A stretch of 64,000 nucleotides of DNA from Hymenobacter convexus (GTDB lineage Bacteria; Bacteroidota; Bacteroidia; Cytophagales; Hymenobacteraceae). The DNA lies in the NCBI RefSeq assembly GCF_030580955.1, contig NZ_JAUQON010000004.1:62001-126000 (forward strand), read 5' to 3'. The notes under the pieces were generated by a model. The model saw only the letters and a program-made list of their open reading frames with translations, searched no databases and was not told the origin of the DNA. Position numbers and translations under genes: made by a program. Of this stretch, positions 54,116-63,021 are shown in pieces; the stretch's first letter is position 1, and each line of letters begins with the position of its first letter.

Positions 54116-54391
54116 TTACTTACGGATGCCCAGCTCCTTGATGATGGCGCGGTAGCGGTTGATTTCGCGGTGCTGCAGGTAATCCAGCATGCTGCGGCGC
54201 TTACCTACGAGCTTCAGAAGGCCCAGGCGGGTGCTGTGGTCCTTCTTGTTGTTCTTCAGGTGCTCGGTGAGGTGGGTGATGCGGTGGGTGAAAAGGGCGA
54301 TTTGCGACTCGGCCGAACCGGTATCGGTTTTCACTTTCTGCAGGCTGTTCTTTTCGAAGATGGCCTGTTTGGCTTCGGTATTTAAAATCAT
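54116..54391 (-). CDS. rpsO: 30S ribosomal protein S15
   Basis: A 91-residue ribosomal protein (SAESQIALFTHRITHLTEHL, KDHSTRLGLLKLVGKRRSML, DYLQHREINRYRAIIKELGI) that binds 16S rRNA in the platform. Normal length, ATG start. Precedes pnp, a common pairing, but a terminator separates them. Confidence 0.97.
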   Translation of the reverse strand: MILNTEAKQAIFEKNSLQKVKTDTGSAESQIALFTHRITHLTEHLKNNKKDHSTRLGLLKLVGKRRSMLDYLQHREINRYRAIIKELGIRK

Positions 54392-54467
54392 CGGTTGATA
54401 GGTGTGACCCCGTCTTAGATTTTAGGATGAAAAAAGAAAATTCAGTACCCCACACATTGGGGTGCCG

Positions 54468-54475
54468 CAAAGGTA
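54468..54475 (-). promoter_or_regulatory. Promoter -7 element of rpsO
   Basis: TACCTTTG (minus strand) about 77 bases before the rpsO ATG. The leader may hold the S15 autoregulatory site, not resolved by eye. Confidence 0.55.
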
Positions 54476-54526
54476 CGAAATTTAAAAACAGGATGAAAGC
54501 GGTATTGGCAGATTTATACCAGCAGT

Positions 54527-55981
54527 TTAAGCGGCCACGCTTTCCTCCGGCTCGGTGATTTTACGCAGGGCTGGAATACCGAGCCGCTGCGGCAGTCGGC
54601 GCCAGAAATCCAGTTCGAGTAAGCCAGAGTCGTTGTAAGCCTGATACAAGAAAAATAGCCCCGCCGGTAACAGCACCAGATTCGACATCCACATGCCGAT
54701 GCCTACCGGCATCACAAACTCGCGGCCATATTTCTCGCCCATGATGCTGAGCACGTAGTAAACAATGAAGAACAGAATGGAAATGAGGATGGGCACGCCC
54801 AAGCCGCCTTTTTTGATGATAGAGCCGAGGGGCGCTCCAATCAGAAACATCAGCAGCACAGCCACCGACTGCGAATATTTGCGGAACACTTCGATGCGAA
54901 ACAAGGCCGAATTCTTCGCTAAGTCCGTCAGCCGCTCCGACGATGAATCGGCGTAGGTCTTCAGGTTGCGGGCGCGGCTGAGGGCCTGCTCAATTACGGG
55001 CGGCGTCAGCGCCGCCAGCCGGGTAACGGGCACCTGCCAGCTTTCCACCTTGCGGTTGGCGGCCCGGCCGGTCGTATCGAAGCGCAAAAAGGAATAATAC
55101 GCATTCATCTGCATCGGCAGTAGCTGTTCCTCTTTGTGCATTCTTTTCTGCACCGAATCGGTGGCATAGTGCAGCTGCGGGATGTTCAGCATCATCCGGT
55201 TTTGCGCGAACAACTCTTTTTTGGTCGTTGTCATACCGAACGAGGCCAACGAAAACGTAATTACGTTATGGTCAAACGCTTGGCGGATGAAACTGGCGCC
55301 AGCGCGGTCCTGGGCATCGGGCTGCTCTACGTAGTTGTGACCGTGAAAGAGCTCAAAGGCCAAATATCCTCCACCGTGCGCCGTGCGCATGCGGCCCGAA
55401 TCTGCAAGCATAACCGTGGCGTTACCCGACTTCTGGGTATGGTCGTAAATCATTACCCCGTGCAGCCGGTCACCGTTTTCACCGGTTTTCTTGTTCACTT
55501 TTATGGTGTAGCCGGGAATACCGTTGTAAAAAACGCCTTCCCGGATATCCAATGCCAACTTCTGCTGGCGCACGTCCCACAACAGGCTGTAGGCGTTTAA
55601 ATTGGCGCGCGGCACAATGGTTTCGTTAAACCAGAAAGCGCCCACAGCCAGCGCCGCCGTCAGCAGCAGCACCGGGCGCAGAATGCGAGTGAGCGCAATA
55701 CCCGAGGCTTTAATGGCCGTCAGTTCGTGGTGTTCGCCCAGGTTCCCGTACGTCATTAGCGACGACAGCAGCACAGCCAACGGCAATGACACAGGAACAA
55801 TCAGAACACTGAAATAAAACAGTAATTTCAGCAGCACGCCCGTACCCAAGTCCTTGCCGATGATATCGTCGAGGTATTTCAGCAGGGTGTGCGTAAGCAG
55901 AATGAACTGCACCACGGCAAACGTGAGCAGAAAAGGTCCGGCAAAGGCCTTGAGAATAAGTTTGTCGAGCTTCTTAAGCAT
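54527..55981 (-). CDS. LptF/LptG-family permease
   Basis: A 484-residue inner-membrane protein. Three N-terminal helices (KAFAGPFLLTFAVVQFILLT, FYFSVLIVPVSLPLAVLLSS, ILRPVLLLTAALAVGAFWFN), a beta-jellyroll periplasmic part (about 130-350) and three C-terminal helices (QSVAVLLMFLIGAPLGSIIK, VPILISILFFIVYYVLSIMG, GMWMSNLVLLPAGLFFLYQA). It is one half of the LPS transport permease with LptB and its partner. LptF or LptG cannot be separated here. ATG start with its own promoter. Confidence 0.92.
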   Translation of the reverse strand: MLKKLDKLILKAFAGPFLLTFAVVQFILLTHTLLKYLDDIIGKDLGTGVLLKLLFYFSVLIVPVSLPLAVLLSSLMTYGNLGEHHELTAIKASGIALTRILRPVLLLTAALAVGAFWFNETIVPRANLNAYSLLWDVRQQKLALDIREGVFYNGIPGYTIKVNKKTGENGDRLHGVMIYDHTQKSGNATVMLADSGRMRTAHGGGYLAFELFHGHNYVEQPDAQDRAGASFIRQAFDHNVITFSLASFGMTTTKKELFAQNRMMLNIPQLHYATDSVQKRMHKEEQLLPMQMNAYYSFLRFDTTGRAANRKVESWQVPVTRLAALTPPVIEQALSRARNLKTYADSSSERLTDLAKNSALFRIEVFRKYSQSVAVLLMFLIGAPLGSIIKKGGLGVPILISILFFIVYYVLSIMGEKYGREFVMPVGIGMWMSNLVLLPAGLFFLYQAYNDSGLLELDFWRRLPQRLGIPALRKITEPEESVAA

Positions 55982-56070
55982 AGAAGGCAGCCTTAAGCAG
56001 TGGTTTTAGCTGCAGGCGAAACGATGGCAGGCCAAAAAAAGTACCGCCGGTCCTGAAAATCCTGGGCCGG

Positions 56071-56078
56071 CAAAGGTA
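56071..56078 (-). promoter_or_regulatory. Promoter -7 element of the LptF-like gene
   Basis: TACCTTTG on the minus strand 89 bases before the ATG at 55981. Confidence 0.5.
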
Positions 56079-56083
56079 CCGAG

Positions 56084-56497
56084 CTACCCGCCTACCTGCT
56101 CGCGCAGTTTGCCCACCAAGCCTTCCCACATTTCGTGCTGCTCCCGGGCATCGAGGGCCGCCGAGTAATCAATCACGCGGAGGTATACCTCGTCCGTTAC
56201 CTGTGAGGAATCGAGGGTGAACTCCAGGAAGCTGGCATCGGTCACGGGTTGGCGCTGCTCATCAAGGAAAACGAAGCGTACGGCGCGGTTCAGGCGCTGG
56301 CCCGAGATTTCGGCGTAGTGGTTGTCATTATCCCAGATAAAATTGAGGCGCTGGCCTTCCACATAGCGCACATCGTCGCAAAACCACTGGGAAAGGCCCG
56401 AGGCCGTGGCCAGATAAGGAAAAAGAATTTTGGGCGAAGCATTGATGGGGAATTCCACCACGAAGCGCGCTTTCGTTTGAGTATCAGATAAAGCCAT
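56084..56497 (-). CDS. START/SRPBCC-like domain protein
   Basis: A 137-residue protein starting at ATG 56497. FVVEFPINASPKILFPYLAT, SGLSQWFCDDVRYVEGQRLN and EHEMWEGLVGKLREQVGG-type C-terminal helix fit the AHSA1/START helix-grip fold, which binds hydrophobic ligands. The family is conserved next to LptF and tRNA in related genomes as far as I recall. Ligand unknown. Confidence 0.82.
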   Translation of the reverse strand: MALSDTQTKARFVVEFPINASPKILFPYLATASGLSQWFCDDVRYVEGQRLNFIWDNDNHYAEISGQRLNRAVRFVFLDEQRQPVTDASFLEFTLDSSQVTDEVYLRVIDYSAALDAREQHEMWEGLVGKLREQVGG

Positions 56498-56605
56498 CAG
56501 AGGAAATCGAAAATTCGGCGCCCCCCTTGGTCCGAAAACAACGGGGCGCGATATAAAAACAGTGTTTTTTGGCCCGTGGGCTTGCACGGCGGGTTTTTAT
56601 CCGCG

Positions 56606-56613
56606 TACCTTTG
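56606..56613 (+). promoter_or_regulatory. Promoter -7 element for tRNA-Met
   Basis: TACCTTTG, with a TTG 21 bases upstream (56582-56584). Only 14 bases separate it from the mature tRNA 5' end. Confidence 0.7.
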
Positions 56614-56627
56614 CACCCACAAAACCC

Positions 56628-56701
56628 GGCGGGGTAGCTCAGCTGGTTAGAGCACAGGATTCATAACCCTGAGGTCGGCGGTTCGAGCCCGCCTCCCGCT
56701 A
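56628..56701 (+). tRNA. tRNA-Met (CAT)
   Basis: A complete cloverleaf: acceptor GGCGGGG/TCCCGCT with G-U pairs at both ends, D-arm GCTC...GAGC, anticodon loop TTCATAA (CAT), T-arm GGCGG-TTCGAGC-CCGCC. CCA is not encoded. The G-U first pair (rather than a mismatch) and A-C closing the anticodon stem suit an elongator Met tRNA more than the initiator. A tRNA-Ile2 that reads AUA also begins from a CAT anticodon and cannot be excluded. Confidence 0.9.
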
Positions 56702-56705
56702 CGCC

Positions 56706-56742
56706 GAAAACCGTTTCAGCATTGCGCTGGAGCGGTTTTTTC
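56706..56742 (+). terminator. Terminator of tRNA-Met
   Basis: AAAACCG pairs with CGGTTTTTT right after the tRNA; inner part TTTCAGC/GCTGGAG adds to the stem. Confidence 0.8.
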
Positions 56743-56816
56743 GTTTCCGGCCCTGTGTCAAACGTTAGCCTTACGGCAAAACGTATCGAACGGCACGAAA
56801 CGGGAAAGCCTGAAAC

Positions 56817-56856
56817 AAGAAGACGCTGGACCCACACGAGTGGCCAGCGTCTTCTT
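56817..56856 (-). terminator. Terminator of the infC operon
   Basis: AAGAAGACGCTGG pairs with CCAGCGTCTTCTT 23 bases after the rplT stop. Confidence 0.75.
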
Positions 56857-56878
56857 GGTTAATAGCGGCCGGAGGCGA

Positions 56879-57223
56879 CTATTTCGCTTTTTCCACGATG
56901 CCTTTGAAGGCTTCGGGGTGGTTCAGGGCCAAGTCAGCCAGTACTTTGCGGTTGAGCTCGATGCCAGCCTTTTTCAGGCCGCCCATCAGCTGCGAGTACG
57001 ACAGGCCGTGCTCACGAGCGCCGGCGTTGATACGCTGAATCCAGAGGGCGCGGAATTCGCGCTTCTTTACTTTACGGTCGCGGTAAGCGTAGAGAAGGCC
57101 TTTTTCAACGGCGTTCTTGGCTACGGTCCACACGTTTTTGCGACGGCCATAGTAGCCTTTCGCCAAACGCATGATTTTCTTACGGCGGTGGCGTGAGGCC
57201 ACGTGGTTGACACTTCTTGGCAT
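56879..57223 (-). CDS. rplT: 50S ribosomal protein L20
   Basis: A 114-residue basic protein ([60 protein letters not shown]). Binds 23S rRNA early in assembly and in other bacteria represses its own operon. Last gene of infC-rpmI-rplT. ATG start. Confidence 0.97.
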   Translation of the reverse strand: MPRSVNHVASRHRRKKIMRLAKGYYGRRKNVWTVAKNAVEKGLLYAYRDRKVKKREFRALWIQRINAGAREHGLSYSQLMGGLKKAGIELNRKVLADLALNHPEAFKGIVEKAK

Positions 57224-57282
57224 AACCTTGAGAGTTTTTGGCAGCCGGCGACGGGTTAGGTCTTAGAGCCGGAAGCCTGGTG

Positions 57283-57378
57283 AAAATAAATGAATAATTA
57301 AAAATGAATAATTAAAAACAGGCAGTCGGTTCTTTATCAACAGCAGCTACCCCGATTTTTAATTCTTGATTTTTAATT
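57283..57378. repeat. Simple-word inverted repeat between rpmI and rplT
   Basis: AATAATTAAAAATGAATAAT and AATTAAAAAC on the left face GATTTTTAATTCTTGATTTT and TAATT on the right. It almost fills the gap between two ribosomal protein genes. Confidence 0.6.
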
Positions 57379-57571
57379 AGAAGTTGAGCATCTGACGCAC
57401 GCGGCTCATGTCGGCGCTGCTCACCAAGCCCGTGTGGGTCAGGCCGCGCTTCTGCTTGGTCGTCTTCTTGGTCAGAATGTGCGATTTGAAGGCGTGCTTC
57501 CGCTTCACCTTGCCCGTTCCGGTGAGCGCAAAGCGCTTCTTGGCACCGGATTTCGTCTTTACTTTCGGCAT
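57377..57571 (-). CDS. rpmI: 50S ribosomal protein L35
   Basis: A 64-residue protein ([40 protein letters not shown]) starting at ATG 57571; the open frame extends 16 codons upstream without similarity. Sits between infC and rplT as usual. Confidence 0.96.
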   Translation of the reverse strand: MPKVKTKSGAKKRFALTGTGKVKRKHAFKSHILTKKTTKQKRGLTHTGLVSSADMSRVRQMLNF

Positions 57572-57654
57572 TGTAGTAAGTGTTGGAGGGTTGGTTGTTG
57601 ATTGTTGATTACTCGCCAACCGGGGGCTGGGAAGTCATCTTCAACCGGGTAATG

Positions 57655-58350
57655 CTATTCGGCGGCTTCGGCGGAGGCCGGGGCAGCGTCGGAGGTCTTG
57701 TCGGTCGCGTCGGCTTTGGGCTCGGCCGGCTTGGGAGCCTTGGGCTTGGCATCGGCCGGAGCGGCGGGCTTGGCCGAGGAAGCAGCGGCGGCTTTGGCCA
57801 CTACCGCCGCCTTGGGAGCGAGGTAGAGGAACATGCGCTTGCCTTCGAGCTTGGGCAGCTGCTCCACCTTGGCGAGGTCCTCGAGGGCCTGGGCAAACTT
57901 GAGCAGCAGAATTTCGCCACGCTCCTTGAAGACGATGCTGCGGCCGACGAAGTGTACGTAGCTCTTGATTTTCGCGCCTTCGCGCAAAAACTCCTGGGCG
58001 TGCTTCACCTTGAAGGCGAAGTCGTGCTCATCGGTATTGGGGCCGAAACGGATTTCTTTGAGGACGACTTTGGTTTGCTTGGCCTTCAGCTCGCGGGTTT
58101 TCTTCTTCTGCTCGTACTTGAATTTCGAGTAGTCGATGACGCGGCAAACGGGCGGCGTGGCCGTGGGCGAAATCTCAACGAGGTCGAGATTCTGGTCCTG
58201 GGCCATTTTACGAGCTTGGTCGGTCGGGTAGACGCCTTGCTCAACGTTGTCGCCGACGAGGCGCACTTCGCGGGCCGTAATTTTCTGGTTGATTTTGAAC
58301 GGCTCTTCCACCTGCTGGCGGGGCACGTACCGACGGTTCGGGGCTGCTAT
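57655..58350 (-). CDS. infC: Translation initiation factor IF-3 starting at an ATA codon
   Basis: A 231-residue factor that prevents subunit association and checks the start codon. Motifs: [80 protein letters not shown], with an extra Ala/Lys/Pro-rich C-terminal tail (about 180-231). A GTG at 58326 exists, but an ATA at 58350 lies 8 bases after a perfect AGGAGG (complement of 58359-58364) and gives [20 protein letters not shown]. infC uses rare start codons in many bacteria so that IF-3 can control itself. An AGGAGG is rare in Bacteroidota and supports this start. Confidence 0.94.
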   Translation of the reverse strand: MAAPNRRYVPRQQVEEPFKINQKITAREVRLVGDNVEQGVYPTDQARKMAQDQNLDLVEISPTATPPVCRVIDYSKFKYEQKKKTRELKAKQTKVVLKEIRFGPNTDEHDFAFKVKHAQEFLREGAKIKSYVHFVGRSIVFKERGEILLLKFAQALEDLAKVEQLPKLEGKRMFLYLAPKAAVVAKAAAASSAKPAAPADAKPKAPKPAEPKADATDKTSDAAPASAEAAE

Positions 58351-58358
58351 GGTTTGGT

Positions 58359-58364
58359 CCTCCT
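58359..58364 (-). promoter_or_regulatory. Shine-Dalgarno AGGAGG of infC
   Basis: Full AGGAGG with 8-base spacing to ATA at 58350. The spacing to the GTG at 58326 would be 32 bases, far too long, so it decides the start. Confidence 0.8.
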
Positions 58365-58502
58365 GCTAAAAAAGTGGCGGGGAATGAGATTCTTGGCGGT
58401 TCAGGCCGGGTAAGGCCTGGCTATCAAGGGGCAAATATCGTTATTTAAAATGGGAAAGACAAGCTGATTGCAGAAGGAATTTGTAAGAGAGCGTAAAAGC
58501 GT

Positions 58503-58610
58503 AAAAAAGAACGTCATGCTGAGCGAAGTCGAAGCATCTCTACTGCAATAGTAAATAGTTACTACAGCACGCGAGAGGCTTCGACTTCGCTCAGCATGAC
58601 GTTCTTTTTT
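58503..58610. repeat. ~100-bp inverted repeat, copy D
   Basis: AAAAAAGAACGTCATGCTGA-GCGAAGTCGAAGCATCTC mirrors GAGAGGCTTCGACTTCGCTC-AGCATGACGTTCTTTTTT, one mismatch in about 38 bp. Lies between thrS and infC and ends in a T-run on either strand, so it may also act as a terminator for thrS. Confidence 0.85.
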
Positions 58611-58623
58611 GCTAGACCAGAAA

Positions 58624-60558
58624 CTACATCGCCTCCACCATCTGGCTCTGTACGCTTTTCACGAAAGCCTCCAGCGGCATGGAGCCGAGGTCGCCTTCGC
58701 CGTGTTTGCGGACGGAGATGATGTTGTCCTGGGCTTCTTTCTCGCCCACTACCAGCAGGTACGGAATCTTACCCATTTCAGCGTCGCGGATTTTGCGGCC
58801 GATGCGCTCGTCGCGGCCATCCACGGTGCCGCGCAAGTCGTGCTGCTCCAGTTGGGCCTTCACTTGGTAGGCGTAGTCGCTGTACTTATCGGAAATGGGC
58901 AGCACGATGAACTGCTCGGGCGTGAGCCAGAGCGGGAAGTTGCCGCCGCAGTGCTCGATGAGCACGGCCACGAACCGCTCGAGCGAGCCGAACGGGGCGC
59001 GGTGAATCATCACCGGACGTTGCTTGGAGTTGTCGGCGGCGGTGTACTCGAGGTCGAAGCGCTCGGGCAGGTTGTAGTCGACTTGGATAGTGCCCAACTG
59101 CCAGCGGCGGCCGATGGCGTCGCGCACCATGAAATCGAGCTTGGGGCCGTAGAAGGCGGCTTCGCCCAGCTCGGTGGTGGTGGTGAGGCCTTTCTCGGCG
59201 GCGGCTTCGATGATGGCGCTTTCGGCCAGGGCCCAGTTTTCGTCGGTGCCGATATACTTGGCTTTGTTCTCGGGGTCGCGCAGCGAAATCTGGGCGGTAA
59301 AATCGTTGAAATCAAGCGCCTTGAGCACGTAGAGCACGATATCAATCACCTTCATGAACTCGTCCTTCACCTGGTCGGGGCGGCAGAACAAGTGGGCGTC
59401 GTCCTGCGTGAAGCCGCGCACGCGGGTGAGGCCGTGCAGCTCGCCCGACTGCTCGTAGCGGTACACGGTGCCGAACTCGGCGAACCGCACGGGCAGGTCG
59501 CGGTAGCTGCGGGGCTCGGTTTTGTAGATTTCGCAGTGGTGCGGGCAATTCATCGGCTTGAGGAAGAATTCCTCGCCGGGGTTGGGCGTTTTGATGGGCT
59601 GGAACGAGTCGGCGCCGTACTTCTCGTAGTGGCCGCTGGTGACGTACAGCTCCTTGGCGCCGATGTGGGGCGTGACCACGGGCAGATAGCCGGCTTTCAC
59701 CTGGGCCTTGCGAAGGAACTGCTCGAGGCGCTCGCGCAGGGCGGTGCCTTTGGGCAGCCACAGCGGCAGCCCCGCGCCTACTTTCTCCGAGAAAGCAAAC
59801 AGCTTCAGCTCTTTGCCGAGCTTGCGGTGGTCGCGGCGCTTGGCTTCTTCGAGGCGTTCGAGGTATTCGGCGAGGTCCTTGGCTTTGGGGAAAGTGATGC
59901 CGTACACGCGGGTCAGCTGCTGTCGGTTGGCGTCGCCGCGCCAGAACACGCCGCCCACGTTCATCAGCTTCGCGGCCTTGATATTACCGGTATCGGGGAT
60001 GTGCGGGCCGCGGCAGAGGTCGGTGAAGTTGCCCTGCGTGTAGAAGGTGATGTTGCCGTCTTCAAGGTTTTCGAGCAGCTCTAACTTATAAGGGTCCTGC
60101 TTTTCGGTGAAATAGGCAATGGCGTCGGCTTTCGAGACTTCCTTGCGCTCGTAGCGACTTTTGTTTTTGGCCAGCTCCAGCATCTTCTTCTCGATTTCGG
60201 GGAAGTCTTCGCTGCTGATGCTGCGGCCTTCACCGAGGTCGACGTCGTAGTAGAAGCCGTTTTCGATGGCCGGGCCGATGGCCAGCTTCACGCCGGGGTA
60301 CAGGGCTTCGAGCGCCTCGGCCATGAGGTGGGCCGAGGAGTGCCAGTAGGTGGATTTGCCGGCGGTGTCGTTCCAGGTAAGGATGCTGACGGTGGCGTTG
60401 TCGGGCAGGGCACGGTGGAGGTCGCGCACGTCACCGTTGACGGTGACGGCGAGGGCGTTGCGGGCGAGGCCTTCGGAGATGCTGGCGGCGACGTCGTAGC
60501 CGGTCGCGCCGTCGGGCAGCTGGCGCTGGGAGCCGTCGGGGAGGGTGATGTTGAGCAT
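58624..60558 (-). CDS. thrS: Threonyl-tRNA synthetase
   Basis: A 644-residue class II synthetase. N-terminal TGS domain ([20 protein letters not shown]), editing domain with [20 protein letters not shown] and a later Cys/His pair, catalytic core with the zinc motif [24 protein letters not shown]-like [20 protein letters not shown], and anticodon-binding domain ([20 protein letters not shown]). All expected parts are present. ATG start. The infC operon is downstream, across repeat D. Confidence 0.97.
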   Translation of the reverse strand: MLNITLPDGSQRQLPDGATGYDVAASISEGLARNALAVTVNGDVRDLHRALPDNATVSILTWNDTAGKSTYWHSSAHLMAEALEALYPGVKLAIGPAIENGFYYDVDLGEGRSISSEDFPEIEKKMLELAKNKSRYERKEVSKADAIAYFTEKQDPYKLELLENLEDGNITFYTQGNFTDLCRGPHIPDTGNIKAAKLMNVGGVFWRGDANRQQLTRVYGITFPKAKDLAEYLERLEEAKRRDHRKLGKELKLFAFSEKVGAGLPLWLPKGTALRERLEQFLRKAQVKAGYLPVVTPHIGAKELYVTSGHYEKYGADSFQPIKTPNPGEEFFLKPMNCPHHCEIYKTEPRSYRDLPVRFAEFGTVYRYEQSGELHGLTRVRGFTQDDAHLFCRPDQVKDEFMKVIDIVLYVLKALDFNDFTAQISLRDPENKAKYIGTDENWALAESAIIEAAAEKGLTTTTELGEAAFYGPKLDFMVRDAIGRRWQLGTIQVDYNLPERFDLEYTAADNSKQRPVMIHRAPFGSLERFVAVLIEHCGGNFPLWLTPEQFIVLPISDKYSDYAYQVKAQLEQHDLRGTVDGRDERIGRKIRDAEMGKIPYLLVVGEKEAQDNIISVRKHGEGDLGSMPLEAFVKSVQSQMVEAM

Positions 60559-60696
60559 ATAAAGCGGAATGGGTGCCTGAGCGGCAAAATGGGGCGCAAG
60601 TTACGCGTTGCTTGATTCAAAGCGGAATCTGGCCCGTGAAATAACGAATGACGATGTTACGAACGTCACGCTGGCCCGGCAAGTGCCTTTCTGCCA

Positions 60697-61854
60697 CTAG
60701 TCGGCTTGCGGGGCGCGCGTGGGCAGCGGGGCGATGGGCGCCGGGCGCCGGGGAGCTACCGGCCGGCGGTAGTAATAGCGCGGCGCGGTGCGCAGGCTAT
60801 CGGGCAGCGAGGCCTGCACCAGCCCGTTGGTTTTCCAGACTTTATAGGTCCAGTGCGCGTTGCCGGGGTTTTCAGCCACTAAGCGGCGGTATTGGTCGAG
60901 GGCTTCGGGCAGGCGGTTTTGGGCTTCATAGGCTTCGGCGAGGAATGCGCGGGCCTCGGGTAGACGGGCGTTGCGCCGGATGGCGCGGCCGAGGTGCTGA
61001 ATGACGGCTTTGGGTTGTTTGGCTTTGGCGGCGGCCAGGCCCAGGCGATAGTCGGCCCGGTATACGGTCGTGTCGAGGGCCAGAGCGCGGCGGTAATACC
61101 AGAGGGCGCTGTCCGGGCGGCCCTGTAGCTCCAGCTGGCGGCCGTAGTCGTAGCACAGCAGGCCCGAAGTCGTGTCGAGCCGCATGCCCTGGGCGGCGTA
61201 TCGGGCGGCTTCGGCGGGAATGCGCCAGGCGTTCAGCAGGAAGGCCAGCTGGTGCAGGATTTCGGGCTCGCGAGGGTCGCGGGCCAAAGCGTCCTGCAGG
61301 TATTGCACGGCAGTGCTGGTATCGGCGGTAGCAGCGTAGGCCAGGCCTTTGTAGAACAGGGCCGCGGGCTGGTCGGGGTCGAGGCGCAGGGTGCGGTCGA
61401 GGTTGTCGAGGGCGGCGGGGTAGTTGCGGGCGGCCAGGTGGGTTTCGCCCACCAGCAAGGGCAGTTCGGGGCCACCGAAGCCGTGTTCGGCCGCCTGCCG
61501 CGCGGCGGCCAGTGCCTCGTTGAGCCGGCCAAGGGCGCGGTAAGCCCGGGCCTGCAGGAAATAGAGGCTACCGTCGGTATCATCGATGGCTAAGGCAGCG
61601 GCCACGTCGGTGAGGGCGGCACGGGGCTGGCCGGCCGCGAGGCGCAAGGTGGCGCGCTTGGCCAGCAGGGCGGTGTTTTGGGGGGCGCGGGCGATGGCGC
61701 CGTTCAGCTCATCGGCCTGCACCCGGGGGCCGCTTTGCACGGTGGCCAGATTGACCAGGGTATCGGCGTGCTCGTCGGGCGCCGTTTGGCATGCCGGGGC
61801 GGCCAGCAAGAGCAGCGGCACAAGGGTGAGCCTGAAAAACCGATAAGCACACAT
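60697..61854 (-). CDS. TPR lipoprotein
   Basis: A 385-residue protein. ATG 61854 gives MCAYRFFRLTLVPLLLLAAP followed by AC, probably a lipoprotein signal (LAAPAC, slightly off consensus). Then about eight TPR units (TALLAKRATLRLAAGQPRAA, GSLYFLQARAYRALGRLNEA, PAALFYKGLAYAATADTSTA). The C-terminus is Arg/Pro-rich. Starts 75 bases after the next upstream TPR gene. Role unknown. Confidence 0.82.
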   Translation of the reverse strand: MCAYRFFRLTLVPLLLLAAPACQTAPDEHADTLVNLATVQSGPRVQADELNGAIARAPQNTALLAKRATLRLAAGQPRAALTDVAAALAIDDTDGSLYFLQARAYRALGRLNEALAAARQAAEHGFGGPELPLLVGETHLAARNYPAALDNLDRTLRLDPDQPAALFYKGLAYAATADTSTAVQYLQDALARDPREPEILHQLAFLLNAWRIPAEAARYAAQGMRLDTTSGLLCYDYGRQLELQGRPDSALWYYRRALALDTTVYRADYRLGLAAAKAKQPKAVIQHLGRAIRRNARLPEARAFLAEAYEAQNRLPEALDQYRRLVAENPGNAHWTYKVWKTNGLVQASLPDSLRTAPRYYYRRPVAPRRPAPIAPLPTRAPQAD

Positions 61855-61928
61855 GGGAAGCCTGTAGAAGTACTGCAAAGAAAACAGCTGCCTGGCCAGC
61901 AAGCAGGATGCGGAGCTGGCCGCAGCCA

Positions 61929-62909
61929 TTATTCGCTCTTGCGGGTGCTGTCAACCGCCGATTTTACGGAAACAGGTGCTGCTGTTGGCGCAGTTTCGCG
62001 CCCTTGGCGCTTTTGGTAGCGGGCATCGGCGCGAAGCAAGGGTGGCAGCATTTTCCGACACAGACGGCTCAGCACAAGGTCGTCGCTGGTAATGGGCGGG
62101 ATTTTTTCGGCTTCGCGCAACACCTCAATGGCGCGGCGGCGGCGACCCTGGTACCGGCACATACGGGCCAGGTCGTAGCAAAACTGCAGGTTTTGGGGCG
62201 CCATTCGATGGGCCTTTTCCAGGTCGTCCATGGCCTCACGGCTATCGCCGCCATCGGGCACATCGCCAAGCACGAGTTTACTATAGACGCGTTCGAGCAG
62301 GTTGTAGTGGGCCACGCGGTATTGCCAGCGGCCCAGCAGCTGCCAGGTTTCGGGCAGGTCGGGCCGGCGCTCGGTGGCGAGGTACACGTGCGAGCGCAAG
62401 TCGCGGAAAGCGGCCAGCCGGGCGCCGGCACTGTAGAGCGTGGCTTGGTTGAACAGGGCCAAGGCGACGGCGTAGTTACTTTCGCCGCCTTCGGGCCGCA
62501 GCAGCAGGGCGCGGTCGGCGTAATCGCGGGCGGCATTGAAGTAGGCCGATTTGCGGGTTTCATCGGAGTAGCGCCCACCGATGCGCACACTGAGCACCGC
62601 CGACTGCCACAGCGCCAGATAATGGGTGGGCGCTAGGCCCAATACTTCCTGGTACACCGCCAGGGCTTCGGAATCTTTGAACTGATTGGCCAGGCTGGCC
62701 GCCTGAAATAGCTTGACGCGCACCGCCGGCGGGTCGGCGGGCAACGCCGGGACCAGCGGCCGGGCCGTTACAGTGGCCGGCTTGTGTAGCTTGGTCTTGA
62801 ACTGCGCCCGGGCCGGCACGGCGGCCAGTGTTCCAAGCCCGAGCAACAGCCCGACCCGACACAATCGGGCCAAACGCAGCAGAAACAGGAAAAAGCGCAA
62901 TCCGGGCAT
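61929..62909 (-). CDS. Secreted TPR-like protein
   Basis: A 326-residue protein with an Arg-rich signal peptide (MPGLRFFLFLLRLARLCRVG, cut near ARAQ) and helical repeats of the type YLALWQSAVLSVRIGGRYSD, RDYADRALLLRPEGGESNYA, PDLPETWQLLGRWQYRVAHY. The spacing resembles the RMDN-type TPR family. Followed by a second TPR gene on the same strand. Confidence 0.8.
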   Translation of the reverse strand: MPGLRFFLFLLRLARLCRVGLLLGLGTLAAVPARAQFKTKLHKPATVTARPLVPALPADPPAVRVKLFQAASLANQFKDSEALAVYQEVLGLAPTHYLALWQSAVLSVRIGGRYSDETRKSAYFNAARDYADRALLLRPEGGESNYAVALALFNQATLYSAGARLAAFRDLRSHVYLATERRPDLPETWQLLGRWQYRVAHYNLLERVYSKLVLGDVPDGGDSREAMDDLEKAHRMAPQNLQFCYDLARMCRYQGRRRRAIEVLREAEKIPPITSDDLVLSRLCRKMLPPLLRADARYQKRQGRETAPTAAPVSVKSAVDSTRKSE

Positions 62910-62955
62910 AAACGCAAAGAAACGGCATGGCGCCTTGCTCTTAGCGTAAAATGTA

Positions 62956-62996
62956 GATGGGCGCCGTTCCCGCTTACAACGAGAACGGCGCCCATC
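62956..62996 (-). terminator. Terminator of parC
   Basis: GATGGGCGCCGTTC pairs with GAACGGCGCCCATC, 14 bp perfect, just after the parC stop on the minus strand. Confidence 0.8.
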
Positions 62997-63021
62997 TTAT
63001 TCCACGGATTATTTCCGCGCC

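Noticed and set aside
41769..58610. CRISPR array as explanation of the repeated ~100-bp elements
   Set aside because: The copies are kilobases apart and palindromic, with no regular spacers and no cas genes.
58609..60084. 491-codon plus-strand frame antisense to thrS
   Set aside because: Shadow of the high-GC thrS frame; no recognisable domain.
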